From Rhodovulum sp. MB263 (lineage in GTDB: Bacteria > Pseudomonadota > Alphaproteobacteria > Rhodobacterales > Rhodobacteraceae): a DNA stretch of 64,000 nt. The DNA lies in contig NZ_CP020384.1 of assembly GCF_002073975.1 (NCBI RefSeq), forward strand, positions 2,418,001-2,482,000, in the 5' to 3' direction. The notes under the pieces were generated by a model that was not told the origin of the DNA, did not search any database, and saw only the letters and a list, made by a program, of their open reading frames with translations. The translations under genes were made by a program, and so were the position numbers. Positions 8,332 through 16,385 of the stretch are shown here, in pieces; within the stretch, counting starts at the first letter, position 1; the number at the start of each line of letters is the position of its first letter.

Positions 8332-8880
8332 CTAGTTGCACGGCCAGGCCGCATCGGGCCCGAAGGCCGGGTGGCGCAGCTCGGTTCCGGGCAGGATGCC
8401 AAGCCGCGCGGCCAGCCCGCCATTGATCTCGAGTACCGCCAGGATGGCCGGGCCGCCATCGATGGGCGTGCGGTCGAGCGGCACCGCATCGGCCGCGACC
8501 CGCTTCACCCGTCCCGCCGCATCGAGAAAGATCATGTCGAGGGGGATCAGGGTGTTTTCCATCCAGAAGGCGACGCGCTGAGGGTGGGGATAGACAAAGA
8601 GCATGCCGGCCGATCCGGCCAGATGCTTGCGGTTCATCAGCCCGCGCGCCCGTTCGGCCTCGTCATCGGCCAGCTCGACGGTGAATCGCGCCGTTCCCCA
8701 GTCGCCGCGCAGATCGACGCGGTTTTCCGCACAGTCCGAGACTTGTGCCGAGGATTGCGCAAAGGCCTGTTCAGAAGATTGTGCCGCCCCCGTCGCCAGA
8801 ATGGCAAAAACAAGACCCGCTGCCGCAGCAGCCCCGGTCATCCAGCCGATGCTCCGCCCGGCCCGAGCGCACTTTCCCAT
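8332..8880 (-). CDS. DUF192 family exported protein
   Basis: 182 residues. The N-terminus is a basic stretch followed by a hydrophobic segment (MTGAAAAAGLVFAILATG), so the protein is probably exported or membrane-anchored. The DUF192 fold follows: FTVELADDEAERARGLMNRKHL, GMLFVYPHPQRVAFWMENTLIPLDMIFLD, and a C-terminal ILPGTELRH. The MxNTxxPLDMIF core is typical of the family, whose function is not established. The ATG at 8880 lies 43 bases inside the end of the upstream cold-shock gene; an alternative start is the Met just before the hydrophobic segment. The overlap implies coupled translation with the cold-shock protein. Confidence 0.85.
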   Translation of the reverse strand: MGKCARAGRSIGWMTGAAAAAGLVFAILATGAAQSSEQAFAQSSAQVSDCAENRVDLRGDWGTARFTVELADDEAERARGLMNRKHLAGSAGMLFVYPHPQRVAFWMENTLIPLDMIFLDAAGRVKRVAADAVPLDRTPIDGGPAILAVLEINGGLAARLGILPGTELRHPAFGPDAAWPCN

Positions 8881-9383
8881 GGACCCACCGATATCGCGAG
8901 GCGTCCGCGCTGGCCCCTGGTGACCCGCACCGCGATGGCCTCGCCCGGCTGCAGATCGGCCAGCCCCGACCGCCGCAGCACCTCGATATGTATGAACACG
9001 TCGTCGTCGCGACCGAAGACATTGGCAAAACCGAAGCCCTTGGCCTTGTCGAACCATTTAACCCGCGCAGGTTCCAACGGCAATGCCGCCACCTCTTCGG
9101 CGGTCAGATGCATGGCATCCTCGAGCGCCGGGGCCCCGGGCGAAACCGGAGGCTCTATCCTGAGCACCTCTGTCGCCTGCAGGCCCCGTGCCGTCCTGTG
9201 TACCACGAGCTCGATTCCGGCCCCGTCCGAGACCGAGTTCTGCCCGAAATTCCGCAATACATTGGCATGCAGCAGAATGTCGGGCCCGCCTTCGTCCGTC
9301 ACGACAAAACCAAAGCCTTTTGTCGGATCGAACCATTTAACACGCCCTTCGACGCGCAACGCCGTGTCGCTGTCCTTGTCCAT
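8838..9383 (-). CDS. Tandem cold-shock-domain protein
   Basis: 181 residues with two cold-shock domains. The first (about 10-75) has VKWFDPTKGFGFV and DILLH; the second (about 107-170) has VKWFDKAKGFGFA and VFIHI. These are the RNP1 and RNP2 nucleic-acid-binding motifs. The domains are joined by an acidic, proline-containing linker. Cold-shock domains bind single-stranded RNA or DNA; double-domain forms are common in alphaproteobacteria and are often linked to general RNA handling or stress. The ATG at 9383 (MDKDSD) starts just before the first domain. The gene ends inside the DUF192 gene that follows on the same strand. Confidence 0.92.
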   Translation of the reverse strand: MDKDSDTALRVEGRVKWFDPTKGFGFVVTDEGGPDILLHANVLRNFGQNSVSDGAGIELVVHRTARGLQATEVLRIEPPVSPGAPALEDAMHLTAEEVAALPLEPARVKWFDKAKGFGFANVFGRDDDVFIHIEVLRRSGLADLQPGEAIAVRVTRGQRGRLAISVGPWESALGPGGASAG

Positions 9384-9543
9384 ACATCCGATCCCGGTCG
9401 TCTTACCGCCTCGGCGGCAAGGAATGCCGTCAGAGACTTCGCTACAGAATTCGACGCCTTTTGCTCCGTCTTTCGACGGCCCGGATCGCCCCTCTGGCAA
9501 TCATCGCCCGCAGACAATCAGGATTGATAATCATTCCTGGCAA

Positions 9544-10149
9544 TCAAGGGTAGAGTCTGTTGATTCTCCACTCTCCGTCAAGTGTATCTCTGCACCAGCG
9601 AAAGCGGTCATGCAGGCGAAATGCCCCATCTGCCCAGAATTCGATTTCGAGAGGCCGTATCCGGAAACCGCCCCAGAAAGGCGGCCGCGCGGGCGCTGTT
9701 CCGCGCCGCGCGGTCACCATTGCCACCTCCGCCATCAATTCGCCCCTCGACGCCAGAGGGCGGGATTGTCGCGAAGCCCAGGCTCCAAGTCTGCTTTTAA
9801 GGGCCCGGGAAGAATAATAGGCATCGGCCTTTTTACCATCTTCCTTTTCAGCAACGCCACGAACCCGAACCTGTCGCCTGAGAGATTTCCAGTGTAACAC
9901 GAAGGCCGCTTTATTCGTTAGGACAATTTCACCCGCCTTTGCACTTTCGTAATTCGTATAGAACACGAATGCATCGTCCTCGATCTCTTTCAACAGAACC
10001 ATTCTCACATTCGGCAGGCCCTGCCCGTCGACCGTCGCAAGCGCGATGGCATTGGGGTCGTTCGGTTCGGTCTTCTCTGCCTCGGCAAGCCAGCTCCGCG
10101 CGATCGCGAACGGATCGTCGCCTGCGAATATGCCCTCTCGGTCGGTCAT
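9544..10149 (-). CDS. pdxH: Pyridoxamine 5'-phosphate oxidase
   Basis: 201 residues, the usual PdxH length. This FMN enzyme oxidises pyridoxine and pyridoxamine 5'-phosphate to pyridoxal 5'-phosphate in the cytoplasm. Family features are visible: [24 protein letters not shown] at the N-terminal FMN-binding barrel, [29 protein letters not shown], the [18 protein letters not shown] substrate/FMN region, and the C-terminal WRINRLYP. The gene is divergent from fabI with a 100-base gap that must carry both promoters. Local AT content is slightly higher than in the neighbours. pdxA, from the same cofactor pathway, lies elsewhere in the window at 39641. Confidence 0.95.
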   Translation of the reverse strand: MTDREGIFAGDDPFAIARSWLAEAEKTEPNDPNAIALATVDGQGLPNVRMVLLKEIEDDAFVFYTNYESAKAGEIVLTNKAAFVLHWKSLRRQVRVRGVAEKEDGKKADAYYSSRALKSRLGAWASRQSRPLASRGELMAEVAMVTARRGTAPARPPFWGGFRIRPLEIEFWADGAFRLHDRFRWCRDTLDGEWRINRLYP

Positions 10150-10249
10150 GGGTGGGGGTCTCCTGCTTGATCCTGTCGCACTTGATGGGTCCGAGCATTT
10201 GGCCTACACCGGCGGCAATTTTTTGAACAGGTGGTCGAGGGGACCTCGG

Positions 10250-11074
10250 ATGTCGACAAAACTGATGGAGGGCAAGCGGGGCCTGATCATGGGCCTTGCC
10301 AATGACAAGTCCATCGCCTGGGGAATCGCGCGCCAATGCGCCGAAGCCGGGGCGGAGTTGGCTTTTTCCTACCAGGGCGAGGCGCTTAAGAAGCGCGTGA
10401 TGCCCCTGGCCGAGAGCCTGGGCAGCGATATCGTGCTGGAATGCGACGTCGCCAGCGAAGAGTCGCTCGACGGCCTCTTCTCGGCGCTCGAGGCCCGTTG
10501 GGGCCGGCTCGATTTCATCGTCCACGCCATCGGCTTCTCGGACAAGAACGAGCTGCGCGGCCGCTATGTCGACACCTCGCGGTCGAACTTCCTGATGTCG
10601 ATGGACATTTCCGTATATTCCTTCACCGCCGCCGTGCAGCGCGCGGCCCGGATGATGACCGAGGGCGGCGCGGCGCTGACGCTGACCTATTACGGCGCCG
10701 AGCGGGTCATGCCTCACTATAATGTGATGGGCGTCGCCAAGGCGGCCCTCGAGGCCTCGGTCCGTTACATGGCCGAAGACCTCGGCAAGGACGGAATTCG
10801 GGTCAATGCCATTTCCGCCGGACCGATCAAGACTTTGGCGGCCAGCGGCATCGGCGATTTCCGCTACATTCTGAAATGGAATGAATTGAATTCGCCCTTG
10901 CGGCGCAATGTCACCCAGGAAGAGGTCGGGAAATCGGCACTGTATCTTCTGTCCGATCTGGGCAGCGCGGTGACCGGCGAGGTGCACCATGTCGATGCCG
11001 GCTATCACAGCGTCGGCATGAAAGCCGTCGACGCACCCGATATCGACGCGGTCACCGGGCGCAAGGACAGCTGA
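10250..11074 (+). CDS. fabI: Enoyl-[acyl-carrier-protein] reductase (NADH)
   Basis: 274-residue short-chain dehydrogenase that performs the last reduction of each fatty-acid elongation cycle. The nucleotide-binding start reads [17 protein letters not shown], the FabI variant of the Rossmann motif. The catalytic pair is Tyr157 and Lys164 in the Y-x6-K arrangement (HYNVMGVAK), with the upstream Tyr of YYGAERV also present. The C-terminus has the [19 protein letters not shown] segment. The ATG at 10250 was chosen because the protein then starts [11 protein letters not shown] like other FabI proteins; the longer open frame runs back into the pdxH divergent region. gpt follows 98 bases later. Confidence 0.96.
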   Translation: MSTKLMEGKRGLIMGLANDKSIAWGIARQCAEAGAELAFSYQGEALKKRVMPLAESLGSDIVLECDVASEESLDGLFSALEARWGRLDFIVHAIGFSDKNELRGRYVDTSRSNFLMSMDISVYSFTAAVQRAARMMTEGGAALTLTYYGAERVMPHYNVMGVAKAALEASVRYMAEDLGKDGIRVNAISAGPIKTLAASGIGDFRYILKWNELNSPLRRNVTQEEVGKSALYLLSDLGSAVTGEVHHVDAGYHSVGMKAVDAPDIDAVTGRKDS

Positions 11075-11172
11075 GCCCGGACGCAGGACCGACACCAGAC
11101 AGGGGCGCCGCGGCGGGATTGACACCTGCGCGGCGCCCCGGCATTTGTCGCACCCACGCACAGGAGACATCG

Positions 11173-11679
11173 ATGGACCCCGACCGCCTGCCTCACGAGA
11201 AAGGCTTCCATGTCAGCTGGGACCAGCTGCACCGCGACGCGCGGGCGCTGGCCTGGAGGCTCGACGGACAGGGTCCCGATAACGGTGCCTGGCGCGCAGT
11301 GGTCGCGATCACCCGCGGCGGCATGGCCCCGGCGATGATCGTCTCGCGCGAGCTCGACATCCGCATGGTCGATACGATCTCTGTCAAGTCCTACAACCAC
11401 CAGGCCCAGAGCGCCCCGGTCATCATCAAGATGCCCGATCGCGAGCTGGTCGGCGACGGCACCGGCGTGGTCATCGTCGACGATCTGGTGGATACCGGGC
11501 GCACCCTCGAAGTGGTGCGGGCGACCATGCCCAAGGCCCATGTCGCCACCGTCTATGCCAAGCCCAAGGGCAAGCCGCAGGTCGACACCTATATCACCGA
11601 GGTGAGCCAGGACACCTGGATCTTCTTCCCCTGGGACATGGCGCTTCAATACGTCAAGCCCTACCGCGCCGGAGAATAG
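11173..11679 (+). CDS. gpt: Xanthine (guanine) phosphoribosyltransferase
   Basis: 168 residues. This enzyme salvages xanthine, guanine or hypoxanthine by coupling the base to PRPP. The PRPP-binding signature [17 protein letters not shown] is present near residue 100, preceded by an N-terminal [19 protein letters not shown] loop; the C-terminal WIFFPWDM segment is typical of Gpt. The start is the ATG at 11173 ([16 protein letters not shown]), preceded by CAGGAGA. The gene is 18 bases upstream of an aminotransferase gene and may be co-transcribed with it, although no functional link is obvious. Confidence 0.94.
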   Translation: MDPDRLPHEKGFHVSWDQLHRDARALAWRLDGQGPDNGAWRAVVAITRGGMAPAMIVSRELDIRMVDTISVKSYNHQAQSAPVIIKMPDRELVGDGTGVVIVDDLVDTGRTLEVVRATMPKAHVATVYAKPKGKPQVDTYITEVSQDTWIFFPWDMALQYVKPYRAGE

Positions 11680-11696
11680 GCAACAGGAGGGGCAGG

Positions 11697-12881
11697 ATGG
11701 CCGTCTGTCAGCCACCGCGTGGCGGAACCGCCGCCACCTTCGCCCCGCCGGTCATGCAGGCCCGGCGCTGGCTCGACGGGGTCTCGTTTCCCTCCGACCG
11801 GCCGCTTCTCAATGTCAGCCAGGCCGCGCCGATGGACCCGCCACCCGAGGCGTTGCGCCAGGCTATTGCCGATGCCGCGCTGAACGATCCGGGCGCGCAT
11901 CTCTACGGCCCGGTGCTGGGCCTGCCCGAGCTGCGCGCCGAGATCGCCGCCGAGTGGTCGCGGGCCTATGGCGGCGACATCCGGGCCGAGAGGGTCGCCA
12001 TCACCCAGGGCTGCAACCAGGCCTTCAGCGCCTCGATCACGGCCATCGCCGCGGCGGGCGACGAGGTGATCCTGCCCACACCCTGGTATTTCAACCACAA
12101 GATGTGGCTCGACATGACCGGGATCAGGACGGTGCCGCTTGCGACCGGCGCCAACCTGCTGCCCGAGGTCCAGCGCGCGGCCGGGCTGATCACGCCCCGC
12201 ACCCGCGCCATCGTGCTGGTGACGCCCAACAATCCGACCGGGCTGGAATATCCGGCAGAGCTCGTGGCCGATTTCCTCGCCCTTTGCCGGCGTCACGGGA
12301 TCGCGCTGATCCTCGACGAGACCTATCGCGATTTCGACAGCCGCGACGGCGCTCCGCACCGGCTGTTCGCCGATCCCGACTGGGACGACACGCTGATCCA
12401 TCTCTATTCCTTCTCCAAGGCCTACCGGCTGACCGGCCATCGCGTCGGCGCGCTGATCGCGGGCGGTCCGGTGGTGGCCGAGGCCGAGAAATTCCTCGAC
12501 ACGGTCGCGATCTGCCCCAACCAGCTGGGCCAGCGCGCAGCCCTTTGGGGCCTGCGTCATCTCGGCGCCTGGAAGGCAGATGAACGGGCCGAGATCCTGG
12601 CCCGCCGCGACGCCCTGAGCCGGGGCATGAGCGCCCTGCCCGGCTGGGAGCTGATGGGCGCGGGCGCGTTTTTCGGCTGGCTCCGGCATCCGTTCGGGAT
12701 CGGCTCCGACACCCTGGCCCGGCGCCTGGTCGCCGAAGCGGGCGTGCTGCTTCTGCCGGGCGGAATGTTCCTGCCCGAGACCGATCCGGGCTGCCGCGAC
12801 CAGCTTCGGATCGCCTTTGCCAATATCGACCGGCCGGGTCTTCAGGCACTGTTCGGACGGCTTGCGGCCTTCCGCCCCTGA
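11697..12881 (+). CDS. Class I/II pyridoxal-phosphate aminotransferase
   Basis: 394-residue fold-type I aminotransferase. Seen in order are the glycine-rich LYGPVLGLPELRAEIA segment, ITQGCNQAFSASITAI (phosphate cup region), TPNNPTGLEYP (substrate and cofactor contact), LILDETYRDFD (Asp to the PLP ring nitrogen), and SFSKAYRLTGHRVG with the Schiff-base lysine at position 241. The C-terminal domain ends with a DQLRIAFANID segment. These identify the family but not the amino donor; aspartate/aromatic-type specificity is possible. The ATG at 11697 is preceded by an AGGAGGGG ribosome site. It is followed by the ppiD-like gene after 66 bases. Confidence 0.85.
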   Translation: MAVCQPPRGGTAATFAPPVMQARRWLDGVSFPSDRPLLNVSQAAPMDPPPEALRQAIADAALNDPGAHLYGPVLGLPELRAEIAAEWSRAYGGDIRAERVAITQGCNQAFSASITAIAAAGDEVILPTPWYFNHKMWLDMTGIRTVPLATGANLLPEVQRAAGLITPRTRAIVLVTPNNPTGLEYPAELVADFLALCRRHGIALILDETYRDFDSRDGAPHRLFADPDWDDTLIHLYSFSKAYRLTGHRVGALIAGGPVVAEAEKFLDTVAICPNQLGQRAALWGLRHLGAWKADERAEILARRDALSRGMSALPGWELMGAGAFFGWLRHPFGIGSDTLARRLVAEAGVLLLPGGMFLPETDPGCRDQLRIAFANIDRPGLQALFGRLAAFRP

Positions 12882-12947
12882 CGCTTGCGGGGGACCGCGC
12901 AAAGACCTACACAGCAGCGAACCCAGATCCGGCAGGGAGGCACCACG

Positions 12948-14795
12948 ATGTCCAGATCCAAAGGCAAGCAGTTCTCGAAGACGCTCGTCTGGATGATGCT
13001 GATATTCGTGGTCCTCGGCCTCGGCGGCTTCGGGGTCAGCAATTTCGGCGGCGGCGTCTCGGCGATCGGCCAGGTCGGCGAGACCGAGATCTCGACCGAC
13101 AGCTATGCCCGCGCGCTGCAACGCGAACTTCGCGCCCGCGCCGCCGCGACCGGCCAGAACATGAGCCTTGCCGAGGCGCAGTCCTCCGGTCTGGTCGACG
13201 CCGTGCGCGCCCAGGAGATCTCGAATGCCGCGCTCGACAACGAGATGCACCGGATCGGGGTCTCGGTCGGCGACGCCCAGATCGCGCGCGAGGTGATGCG
13301 GCTCGACGCCTTCAAGGGGCCCGATGGCAGCTTCGACCGCGAGGCCTATCGCTATGTGCTGTCGCAGAACGGCATGACCGAGACCCAGTTCGAGGCCTCG
13401 CTGCGCAAGGACACCGCGCGCTCGTTGCTGCAGACGGCGGTGGTGGCGGGGCTCGACGCCCCCGAGACCTATGTCGACACGCTTTACGACTTCATCGCCG
13501 AGCGGCGCAGCGTCAGCCTCATCCACCTGACGGCGGATGCGCTGGACGCCCCGGTGCCCGATCCGACCGAGGATGAGGTCAAGGCGCAATACGAGGCGAC
13601 GCCCGAGGCCTATACCGCACCGATGACGCGCAAGATCACCTATGTCTGGCTGTCGCCCGAGACCATGGCCGAGACGATCGAGCCCGACGAGGCGCTGCTG
13701 CGCCAGCTTTACGAAGATAATATCGACGAATTCGTGCAGCCCGAGAAACGGCTCGTGGAACGGCTGGTCTTTTCCGACATGGACGAGGCGCAGGCGGTGA
13801 TGGACCGGATCGAGGCGGGCGAGGAAAGCTTCGACGATGCCGTCGCCGAGCGCGGTCTGGCCATCGACGATATCGACATGGGCGATGTCTCCGAGGTGCA
13901 GATCGGCGGCGAGGCAGGCCGCGCGGTCTTCGCGCTGAGCGAACCCGGGCTGGCCGGACCGCTGATGTCAGATCTCGGCCCCGCGATCTTCCGGGTGAAC
14001 GCGATCCTCGCCAAGCAGGAGATCCCGTTCGAGGAGGCCCGCGAGACGCTGGCCCCCGAGGCCGTGCACAGCCGCGCGGTGCGGATGATCGCCGACAAGA
14101 TCAACGAATATGACGACCTGCTGGCCGCAGGCGCGACGCTCGAGGATCTGTCGCGCGAGACCGAGATGCAGCTCGGCCAGATCGACTACACCGCCGACAG
14201 CGATCAGGACATTGCCGCCTATCCCGCCTTCCGCGACGCGGCCGATGCCGCGGTCGAGGGCGATTTCCCCGAGATCAGGGAGCTCGACGATGGCGGCATC
14301 TTCGCGCTTCGGCTCGACCGCGAGATCCCGCCGACCCTGCGCCCGCTCGAGGCGGTGCAGGAGCAGGTGGCCGAGGACTGGCGCCAGGCCGAGACCGCAC
14401 GCCAGCTGACCGCCAGGGCCGAGGCGCTGAAGGCGCGCATCGAGAATGGCGAGGACATGGCCGCGCTGGGCGTCGACGTCACGGCCGAGACCGCGCTGTC
14501 GCGGGGCGGGCTGATGCCGCAGCCGCTGTCGGATGCGCTGTTCCGGATGGCCGAGATCGGCGACACCGCCGTGGTTCCGGCCGCAGGCGATGTCTGGCTC
14601 GTGCGGCTCGACGAGATCCTGCCGCCCGAAGAGAACGATCCCGGCGCCGACATGCTGCGCCAGAACATCGCCGCGCAGGCCGGTCAGGGGCTGTCCCAGG
14701 ATCTTTACGCCTATTTCGCCCAGGCCGTGACCAATGCCGCCGGGCTCTCGCTCGACCAGGCCGCGATCAACGCGGTTCACGCCCAGTTCCGGTAA
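12948..14795 (+). CDS. PpiD-like membrane-anchored periplasmic folding factor
   Basis: 615 residues. A short basic N-terminus (MSRSKGKQFSK) precedes one hydrophobic anchor (TLVWMMLIFVVLGLGGFGV), placing the rest in the periplasm. A SurA/PpiD-type N-terminal region follows (EISTDSYARALQRELRARAAATGQN), then a parvulin-like middle around residues 240-360 (KRLVERLVFSDMDEAQAVMDRIEAGE) and a long acidic C-terminal part. The parvulin domain looks degenerate, so chaperone action rather than prolyl isomerisation is likely. The ATG at 12948 follows GGGAGGCACC. trpE starts six bases after its stop, an order seen in relatives but without a clear functional link. Confidence 0.85.
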   Translation: MSRSKGKQFSKTLVWMMLIFVVLGLGGFGVSNFGGGVSAIGQVGETEISTDSYARALQRELRARAAATGQNMSLAEAQSSGLVDAVRAQEISNAALDNEMHRIGVSVGDAQIAREVMRLDAFKGPDGSFDREAYRYVLSQNGMTETQFEASLRKDTARSLLQTAVVAGLDAPETYVDTLYDFIAERRSVSLIHLTADALDAPVPDPTEDEVKAQYEATPEAYTAPMTRKITYVWLSPETMAETIEPDEALLRQLYEDNIDEFVQPEKRLVERLVFSDMDEAQAVMDRIEAGEESFDDAVAERGLAIDDIDMGDVSEVQIGGEAGRAVFALSEPGLAGPLMSDLGPAIFRVNAILAKQEIPFEEARETLAPEAVHSRAVRMIADKINEYDDLLAAGATLEDLSRETEMQLGQIDYTADSDQDIAAYPAFRDAADAAVEGDFPEIRELDDGGIFALRLDREIPPTLRPLEAVQEQVAEDWRQAETARQLTARAEALKARIENGEDMAALGVDVTAETALSRGGLMPQPLSDALFRMAEIGDTAVVPAAGDVWLVRLDEILPPEENDPGADMLRQNIAAQAGQGLSQDLYAYFAQAVTNAAGLSLDQAAINAVHAQFR

Positions 14796-14801
14796 CTGCC
14801 C

Positions 14802-16316
14802 ATGTCCAGAATCATTCCCGAATTTGCCGCCTTTGAGGCGGGTTACGAGGCCGGCCGCGCCCAGGTCGTCTATGCCCGTTTGGCCGCCGATCTCGATACG
14901 CCGGTCTCGCTGATGCTGAAACTCGCGGGCGCCCGGACCGACAGCTTCATGCTGGAATCGGTCACGGGAGGCGAGGTGCGCGGCCGCTATTCCGTGGTCG
15001 GCCTCAAGCCAGACCTGATCTGGGAGTGCCGGGGCGAGAGCAGCCGCGTCAACCGGATGGCACGCTTCGACCCCGACGCCTTCGAGCCGATGGAGGGCCA
15101 TCCGCTGGCGAGCCTCCGCCAGATCCTTGCCGAAAGCGCCATCGACATGCCCGAGGAACTGCCCTCGATCGCGGCGGGGCTTTACGGCTATCTCGGCTAT
15201 GACATGATCCGGCTGGTCGAGCGGCTGCCGAACGTCAATCCCGACCCGCTGGGCCTGCCCGATGCGCTGATGCTGCGGCCTTCGGTCGTGGCGGTGCTGG
15301 ACGGCGTCAAGGGCGAGGTGACGGTGGTTTCGCCCGCCCGGCCCCAGCCCGGGCTTTCGGCCCGCGCCGCCTATGCCCAGGCCGCCGAGCGGGTGATGGA
15401 TGCGCTGCGCGATCTCGACCGGGCGGTGCCCGCGGAAACGCGCGATTTCGGCGAGGCCCGCGAGATCGGCGAGCCGGTCTCGAACTTCACCCGCGAAAGC
15501 TACATGGCCGCGGTCGAGACCGCGAAGGACTACATCCGCGCGGGCGACATCTTCCAGGTGGTCCCGGCCCAGCGCTGGCGCCAGGACTTTCCGCTGCCGC
15601 CCTTCGCGCTGTATCGAAGCCTCCGGCGCACCAATCCCTCGCCCTTCATGTTCTTCTTCAATTTCGGCGGTTTCCAGGTCGTGGGCGCCAGCCCCGAGAT
15701 CCTGGTGCGGCTGCGCGGCGGCGAGGTCACGATCCGACCCATCGCCGGCACCCGGCCGCGCGGCGCCACGCCCGCCGAGGACCGCGCGCTCGAGGCCGAC
15801 CTGATGGGCGACCAGAAGGAACTGGCCGAACATCTGATGCTGCTCGATCTGGGCCGCAACGATGTCGGCCGGGTCGCGAAGATCGGCACCGTCCATCCGA
15901 CCGAGAAATTCATCATCGAGCGCTATTCCCACGTCATGCATATCGTCTCGAACGTGGTGGGCGAGATCGCCGAGGGCGAGGATGCGCTTTCGGCCCTGCT
16001 GGCCGGTCTGCCCGCGGGCACGGTCTCGGGCGCGCCCAAGGTCCGCGCGATGGAGATCATCGACGAGCTCGAACCCGAAAAGCGCGGCGTCTATGGCGGC
16101 GGCGTCGGCTATTTCGCGGCCGGTGGCGACATGGACATGTGCATCGCGCTGCGCACCGCCGTGGTGAAGGACGAGACGCTGTACATCCAGGCCGGCGGCG
16201 GCGTGGTCTACGATTCCGACCCGGCCGCCGAATGGCAGGAGACCGTCAACAAGTCGAACGCGCTCCGCGCCGCCGCCGCCGAGGCCACCCGTTTCGTGCG
16301 CCGCGGCAACGGCTGA
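14802..16316 (+). CDS. trpE: Anthranilate synthase component I
   Basis: 504 residues, the normal length for TrpE. With TrpG it converts chorismate and glutamine-derived ammonia to anthranilate, the first committed step to tryptophan. The N-terminal regulatory region contains LLESVTGGE-like sequence (SFMLESVTGGEVRGRYSVVG) used for tryptophan feedback. The C-terminal chorismate-binding domain shows PSPFMFFFNFGGFQVVGASPE, HLMLLDLGRNDVGRVA, the AGLPAGTVSGAPKVRAMEII signature, and YIQAGGGVVYDSDP. No trpG, trpD or trpC follows within the window; the next gene is convergent. The start six bases after the ppiD-like stop suggests co-transcription. Confidence 0.96.
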   Translation: MSRIIPEFAAFEAGYEAGRAQVVYARLAADLDTPVSLMLKLAGARTDSFMLESVTGGEVRGRYSVVGLKPDLIWECRGESSRVNRMARFDPDAFEPMEGHPLASLRQILAESAIDMPEELPSIAAGLYGYLGYDMIRLVERLPNVNPDPLGLPDALMLRPSVVAVLDGVKGEVTVVSPARPQPGLSARAAYAQAAERVMDALRDLDRAVPAETRDFGEAREIGEPVSNFTRESYMAAVETAKDYIRAGDIFQVVPAQRWRQDFPLPPFALYRSLRRTNPSPFMFFFNFGGFQVVGASPEILVRLRGGEVTIRPIAGTRPRGATPAEDRALEADLMGDQKELAEHLMLLDLGRNDVGRVAKIGTVHPTEKFIIERYSHVMHIVSNVVGEIAEGEDALSALLAGLPAGTVSGAPKVRAMEIIDELEPEKRGVYGGGVGYFAAGGDMDMCIALRTAVVKDETLYIQAGGGVVYDSDPAAEWQETVNKSNALRAAAAEATRFVRRGNG

Positions 16317-16339
16317 GGCCAGGTCCCTTCCGCGTCCCT

Positions 16340-16361
16340 CCCGCGCCCCTCGGGGCGCGGG
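16340..16361. terminator. GC-rich hairpin between convergent trpE and tamB
   Basis: Perfect 10-base arms, CCCGCGCCCC and GGGGCGCGGG, are separated by two bases, so the realistic loop is six bases. It lies 24 bases after the trpE stop and 25 bases before the tamB stop. There is no T-run on either side, so the terminator call rests on position and stem strength. Confidence 0.55.
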
Positions 16362-16385
16362 CCGTCGCAGGCCCCTGTCCTTATC

